From NCBI RefSeq assembly GCF_905475465.1, contig NC_062240.1, positions 12,167,001-12,231,000 on the forward strand: 64,000 bases of DNA. The letters run 5' to 3'. A model generated the notes under the pieces. The model was not told where the DNA came from. It worked only from the letters and a program-made list of their open reading frames with translations, and did no database searches. Within the stretch, counting starts at the first letter, position 1. Every line of letters begins with the position of its first letter. This document shows, piece by piece, positions 58,919-64,000 of the stretch. This stretch comes from Pieris napi (taxonomy: Eukaryota > Arthropoda > Insecta > Lepidoptera > Pieridae). A program made the position numbers and the translations under genes.

Positions 58919-60424
58919 AAGCGTTATTGCTTTATATATTCGGTAGTGGGCTGTTTAATTTAAAGCCTTAAGGGCCCGTCGGGTACCTTATCCGCGTTGT
59001 TAAGTGAATAAGGATTTGTAAATTACTAGTAAAAACTTTGTAGTTGGAAGTGTTAAGTGTGTGTATTTTATCATATTTTCTTTTTTGTAAAATGTATGGT
59101 CACCGCAATTTTCATTTAATTAGATTGTAACGTATAGCGTGGAAAATGGATAATATATGATGTGGTATAAGTACCTATAGGAAAGAAAAGAGCTAAATAT
59201 ACTTTCTCATAAAATTTTCTGTAAACTCAAATAGGAAATATATAAGAATATATTGAAAATGCAATTGCAATTGTAGGACTAATTCAACAATCTGCTAATA
59301 TTTAGAAACAAAAGTTTATGTAAAGTAGGAGGGTAGGCGCGCACGCGCGGTTGTGACGCGAGGACCACCGGGCGGCGATGTCAGCTCTGATTCACGACCC
59401 TGGTGTTAGGGTTGACACTAGATACCTTCCATAGAAAATTTAAGTTCAATTTAAAGGTATTACAGGCAAGGTATTAATCAAAGAAACATACACAAATATT
59501 ACAAAACGCGTTTATAAAAAAAACTATCATTGGATAAAGGATTTAGAAATGTTATAACATTGTTAATCAGAAGACATATTGATAAATTAATTATGTACTA
59601 CGCAGATTAATCTCGTCAATAATGAATTGGAGCCAGCCCTGTTGTAGCGGCGTTGCAACAAGCCTACACCATTGTTAGTATGAGGCCGCCCTCAGCCCTG
59701 AATAAATACATTCATATTGCCACTCTAAATATCTGCAATATCAGTTTGCAATATCAATCGAATTGAGCGTTATCACGTTAAATGAGAAGATTAATCGATA
59801 AGCGAACCGGTTGGATATCGAACAGGTGTTACAAGTACACCGCATTGCACATCTTCAAACTCCACGTTAACACTAACGACTTACTCCTACAACGCCTCAG
59901 GATTCACAAAATCTACCGCATCGCTTCGCATTCAATCGAGAAGAATGCGCAGAAAATGGAAAAAACATGGCGCTAAACCGCGAATCTTTATGTATTTAAA
60001 CGCCGATTTCGAGATTCCGACCCTCAAAAAAGCGGCCAACGCTTGGTCATTTAAATTTTTCCAAAACGTGAACACAATGGAACAGTGTTTTTATTTTTAA
60101 TTTTAAAAAAGGAATCGGCAAAGCCGTCACATCACTCCACCTAAGTGATGCCGGACGCACGTCATTCTAGATTTTTTTATTTCGTCCGAACTGAATCTGC
60201 TTTTTATAATAGTTGTCCGAGTCGCGTATATGATTAATTTTATAGCCGTTTGTTGTGTGGCGGTAATATATGTATTTTACTGCTTTGTCAGTTCCAACTC
60301 AAATTCGTATTTTATTGGGAATTGTTATACCAATACTACCTGATATTGCAAACTATATTAATAGGTAACGTCTTAAGATATGTACCTTTCGAGTCTCTTA
60401 AAGTTTAGCAAAGTTAAAGTAAGT

Positions 60425-60590
60425 TAAAGTAATAATAATAATAATTAAAAATAAATAGAAAATTAAAACAAATTTATTAAGTTTGGTCCCTGTGGCAGTG
60501 TACCTAAAACACTGGCAGTACTTCCTCGCTGTATTGCGATACTAATTCCGAATTCGTTGAGCGAGGAAAGCGCCAGTTGGGGTCACCAAA
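60425..60590 (-). repeat. LINE family 2, 3' end (inverted copy)
   Basis: Plus strand TTCCTCGCTGTATTGCGATA and GAGCGAGGAAAGCGCCAG are the reverse complement of the 36412 copy. The minus strand gives SIAIQRGSTASVLGTLPQGP, a typical LINE polymerase end as recalled, followed by AT-rich tail. Confidence 0.55.
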
Positions 60591-61804
60591 AGTAAAATAT
60601 ACTCTTTATATATAAGCAGGCACCGATCTCCGACTCTCGACTAATGCGATAGCATTATAATAATTACCACGTATTAAATATAGCCCGAGGTAGCGATATC
60701 AAAATAAAGGCGAGAGCTCACTAGTGACTGTCCGTCTACTTGCGATTGACGTGCGTCCAGATGACACTAAAAGGTCTATTGTATACGAAATGCTCGTTAC
60801 TCCGTTCCAACCGGTCTTTAACACGCTGGAACAATGTGATCACTCTATACATATGTAAAGGTGTTCTATAAAACCAAACGAGAAATTTGAATTGCATTTA
60901 AAATTCTTGGCTATAAGTGCCCTGGCGTTTCCAATTTAGTTCACTTATCAATACGAAAGTATATATCAGAGATTTATACAAATGTGAAAAATTAATTCAT
61001 TTATATGAGTTGCAAAGGGATGCAAAAGGCGTTTTGCATTAAATTAATTATTAAAGAATAAACAAAAATAATTATTTATTTATTCCGCCGAATTTTTGAC
61101 CTAAAAGAATGGCTGATGATGAAAAACCATTTACCTAAGCCTAGAATATGCATTCACCTCCACGAGCTTAAAAGCTCATTTAAGTTAAGTTTAACTAAAT
61201 ACTGACGGTATTTGGAAATCACACAGTGCAAGGTTATACATTAACTTAATCGCAACCATTAAGGTAAGTTATTGTCATATTTTGTCCATTAAAGATATAC
61301 AAAGCCCAAATTGACCTGTTACAATTTATTAAAATGTTAAAAACACATAACTCATAAGTGTCAAGCTTTAGTAAATAATTATTCTAGTTGACTCGTTAAT
61401 AGGGCAATCAATCACACGTTATGCGTGATTACAAAAACAAAAGCAATTACACAAATGTACACCTCATTAAGCATTTGTTTATTATGGAGTGATCCTGTAG
61501 GATATTGCGCAATTTCTTGATCAGATCGAACTTTTGCTATAGATTATGTTTCAAGTTTCAAAATTGTCAAATTATTATTTTTAAAATTACTGTACTTATA
61601 TTTATGAGTTTTTGTATTCCTTATCTTGTTTTCTTCTTTATGTTGTATAAACAAACCTTGTAGCAGAAATAAAGACTGTAAAACCATATAAAATTCGTCC
61701 TTCAGAACAGTTTATATTTGACGTAAGATTAGATAAAAAGTTAATTGTGTACTTTGTGAATACCAAAAACTAACGTTGCTAAGTAGGTATAGCGGAATAA
61801 ATCC

Positions 61805-62046
61805 TATCATAACTTAAACTCATACTCAAACTTAAAATGACTTTATTCATATAGATAACCAACGTCAACAGAAAAGATGTTAAATTGATTCTAAATTTAC
61901 ATTTACTACCAGTTCGCAAGTCAAGGGCGTAGAGCGGGCAAGTAGAACTGGCAAGAAACTCGCCACGACTCTTTTTAATCGCCAAGTTTTGAGTCATACA
62001 AATTGTTTGAAATTGCAAATCAATCCTAAGGATTAGGATCATTTAG
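61805..62046 (-). repeat. dispersed repeat family 3, copy 2 (longest)
   Basis: ACTCAAACTTAAAATGACTT, CAACAGAAAAGATGTTAAAT, GAACTGGCAAGAAACTCGCC and CAATCCTAAGGATTAGGATC, the reverse complement of 24129-24345. The minus open frame at 61779-62042 is a repeat product. Confidence 0.65.
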
Positions 62047-62689
62047 CTTTATTGATTAATTTACGTTTAACAAGAGTTTTGAATTTATTTAGTGATAGTT
62101 AAATTCCCTCTGTTGTAAAAAAAAGTAACAGCCAATTTGAAATTTTTTTTTTTACTATAAAACAGTTGAACAGTATCAATATAGGTATTGAGTAACCTTT
62201 AAATAAAGCCTTTGTTTTACTAAGTAGTTACGAGTGTCCTTAGATAGTGACAAATCGTCACACAGACGCAACATTTCTGTAATAATGGTCGTTTTGACCA
62301 CAGGAGACACGGAAGTAAGTGGGAATGGCTCGGTGGCTTGTACGACCGCGCGTGGGACGGCAAACAGTCGACTGGAGGGTTAACATTTAAGTCACCGTTA
62401 AATAGATAGAAAACAATGATATCGACGTGTTAATGGAGATATATCTTTATTAGTCTAAAATACCTAATGAATTAATTTAGGATTTTCGTATAGCTAATTA
62501 TTTCCAACAAAGAATTTCCAAATGAGGTTAGATTTCCACTTAGGTTAGGTTAGTTTAGATACACCGTCGATATGTCTAAAAAGTTTTCCCTTGGCATATA
62601 TTAGATTTTTTAGTCAAGTCAAAAATCATTCATTCATATAGGAAACAAAATGAACACTGAACGTTAAAAATGAAATATACATTAAATGC

Positions 62690-62790
62690 TTCTAATTTTA
62701 CATTTACTGCCAGTTCTCAAATCAAGGGCGTGGAAGAGAAGATCTGGCAATAAACTCTCCGCCACTTTTTTTTTAAACCAAACTTTGTAT
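62690..62790 (-). repeat. dispersed repeat family 3, fragment
   Basis: TTTTACATTTACTGCCAGTT, CTCAAATCAAGGGCGTGG and TCTGGCAATAAACTCTCCGC. Confidence 0.6.
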
Positions 62791-63167
62791 AAACAAAAAT
62801 AATTATTTATTTATTCACTCTATCGAACGGAGCGGAATTAATATTTATAAATTAAAGGTATCCAGAAGCCAGCATATGTCAGTATAAAATATTCAGCTTA
62901 TTAAATATTGTATGCAGCGTGTAGTGGAATCATTAGTCAACGGGACACCCGACAATTTGACCAGCCCAGTACTTGTGCACAGTCCTTGTGTGGTTCCTGT
63001 GATTTTGTATATGAAATAATTTGTTTATACATCTAAAATCAATCTTAGAAGGTCCGTCACTGACCTTAACTTAAATCAGTCACTTAGTCAAGCATGTCCT
63101 TGCTGAGTTGCACGGTTCCTTAAATGTTAAGTTAATCTGAAATTATCGCTCTTATAAAATTTTTTTT

Positions 63168-63275
63168 ATTTTTATAGAACAGTGGGCTCATCTGATGTTA
63201 AATGATACTGGCGCCTATGGACACTCCATGCCAGATGGATCTCAAGTGCGTTGTCGGCCTTTTCAAAAAATACAA
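63168..63275 (-). repeat. LINE family 1 fragment
   Basis: Plus strand TTTTTATAGAACAGTGGGCT, CATCTGATGTTAAATGATAC and AAGTGCGTTGTCGGCCTTTT. Confidence 0.55.
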
Positions 63276-63724
63276 TTGTCCGTTCCCGAGTGATTTTACA
63301 TATTTCATTGTAAGTTCATTTGATAATTACGGCTACTCTCGGCTCTAAGTTTTAATAGGATAATAGAACCTACTTATCATTAATGTTTTTCTTATGAAAA
63401 AACGTAGTCAAAGAATCATTTCTGGCAATAAAAATCAAAGTATAGACACGCACTCATATAGGCATTTATAGGTAATAATTATGTAGTGGTAAACAGTGAT
63501 TCGTAATGCATTTGGGAGAACAGTTGGCGCTGACGGGGTAATGACAGCCACCGCTTCCCGTATGTTAATTGCTGAGGAAGTCAATGGACTTCGCTTGCCC
63601 CATTTTTGGCCCGTCACGATGGCGTCTACGCTTCATAACGCTTAATGCTAAGTTTAACCGGGGTTTATTAAGCTGTTGATTAAATTTGTGTTTACCAACT
63701 TTGTCACAAATGTTATTTTAGGAA

Positions 63725-63800
63725 TTTTTTTTTATATAACAGTAGCGGAATGTTAAGTGATCTTGCTGCCCTTTTAAGAATTTGTGCTCTTTTCTTAGTC
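63725..63800 (-). repeat. LINE family 1 scrap
   Basis: ATATAACAGTAGCGGAATGT, TAAGTGATCTTGCTGCCC and TTTTAAGAATTTGTGCTC resemble the family-1 antisense order with deletions. Confidence 0.4.
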
Positions 63801-64000
63801 GAATATATTATTTTATTTTATTTTTATTTTTACATTTTTGCTACAGAAACAGAAAACAGATTAAAACATACAGTTATTACACACTAAAGAACATTTTTAA
63901 ACCTGAAGTCCAATTACATCTGTACACAGCACTTTATATATTAAATTTAATGACAAAAAAATTAAGTTATTCACATTCTAGCGAGCGGACCATTCTGGGA

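Larger units (their letters stand above)
49493..64000 (-). other. upstream intron of the GATA gene (incomplete)
   Basis: No N-terminal GATA finger (CxxC...LWRRDGTGHYLCNAC-type) could be read on the minus strand of this stretch. By family structure, that exon should lie beyond 64000. Contents listed separately. About 52000-52550, 52680-53110 and 59600-60200 are GC-balanced and non-repetitive without supported coding. Other parts are AT-rich. Confidence 0.6.

Noticed and set aside
59782..59976. 64-codon plus frame
   Set aside because: No family resemblance and no promoter or splice context.
1..64000. CRISPR array, operon, toxin-antitoxin or phage module
   Set aside because: No regularly spaced repeats, ribosome-binding sites or prokaryotic gene packing; the sequence is an insect nuclear genome.

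Overview
The window reads as nuclear DNA of a butterfly or moth; I cannot name the species. The evidence is AT-rich sequence crowded with repeats of lepidopteran type. These include a tRNA-headed SINE with a G-rich head and an A/T tail, short Helitrons ending in a GGCAAA/TTTGCC hairpin plus CTAG, copia, and 3' scraps of non-LTR retrotransposons. A GATA gene with a GATA2/3 (Drosophila grain, Bombyx GATA-beta type) zinc finger is also present. There is nothing prokaryotic: no operon, CRISPR array or rRNA.

Region 1 (1-5000) is a nested transposon. A copia retrotransposon (293-4684, two identical 165-bp LTRs, 5-bp target duplication ATTTT) sits inside a MADF-domain reading frame on the minus strand. 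Taking out the element and one target copy makes the MADF frame continuous across the junction. The MADF frame also has a nonsense codon, and it is flanked by inverted, CTCG/GAGAG-rich sequence, so it is probably the remnant of a DNA transposon. The copia pol frame is broken once, near 2390.

Region 2 (5000-31000) has no intact host gene that I can support. It holds SINEs, Helitrons, LINE ends and palindromic-end elements separated by unique AT-rich DNA. A CTCF-type motif lies at 16815.

Region 3 (31000-64000) is the 3' part of the GATA gene on the minus strand. The C-terminal zinc-finger exon is at 49358-49492. A 17-kb intron follows, then the basic-tail exon (32064-32274), a His/Pro-rich exon (31584-31723) and a 27-nt last exon (31082-31108). 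The N-terminal finger and the start codon were not found and should lie beyond 64000, so 49493-64000 is best read as an upstream intron. The introns contain repeats and several GC-rich, non-repetitive blocks that look like candidate enhancers. One of these has three GATA motifs within 35 bp.

I did not find a convincing previously undescribed system. The most informative points are the exact nested insertion, the 9-nt tandem acceptor before the GATA finger, the tiny last exon, and several small repeat families whose ends can be read directly.
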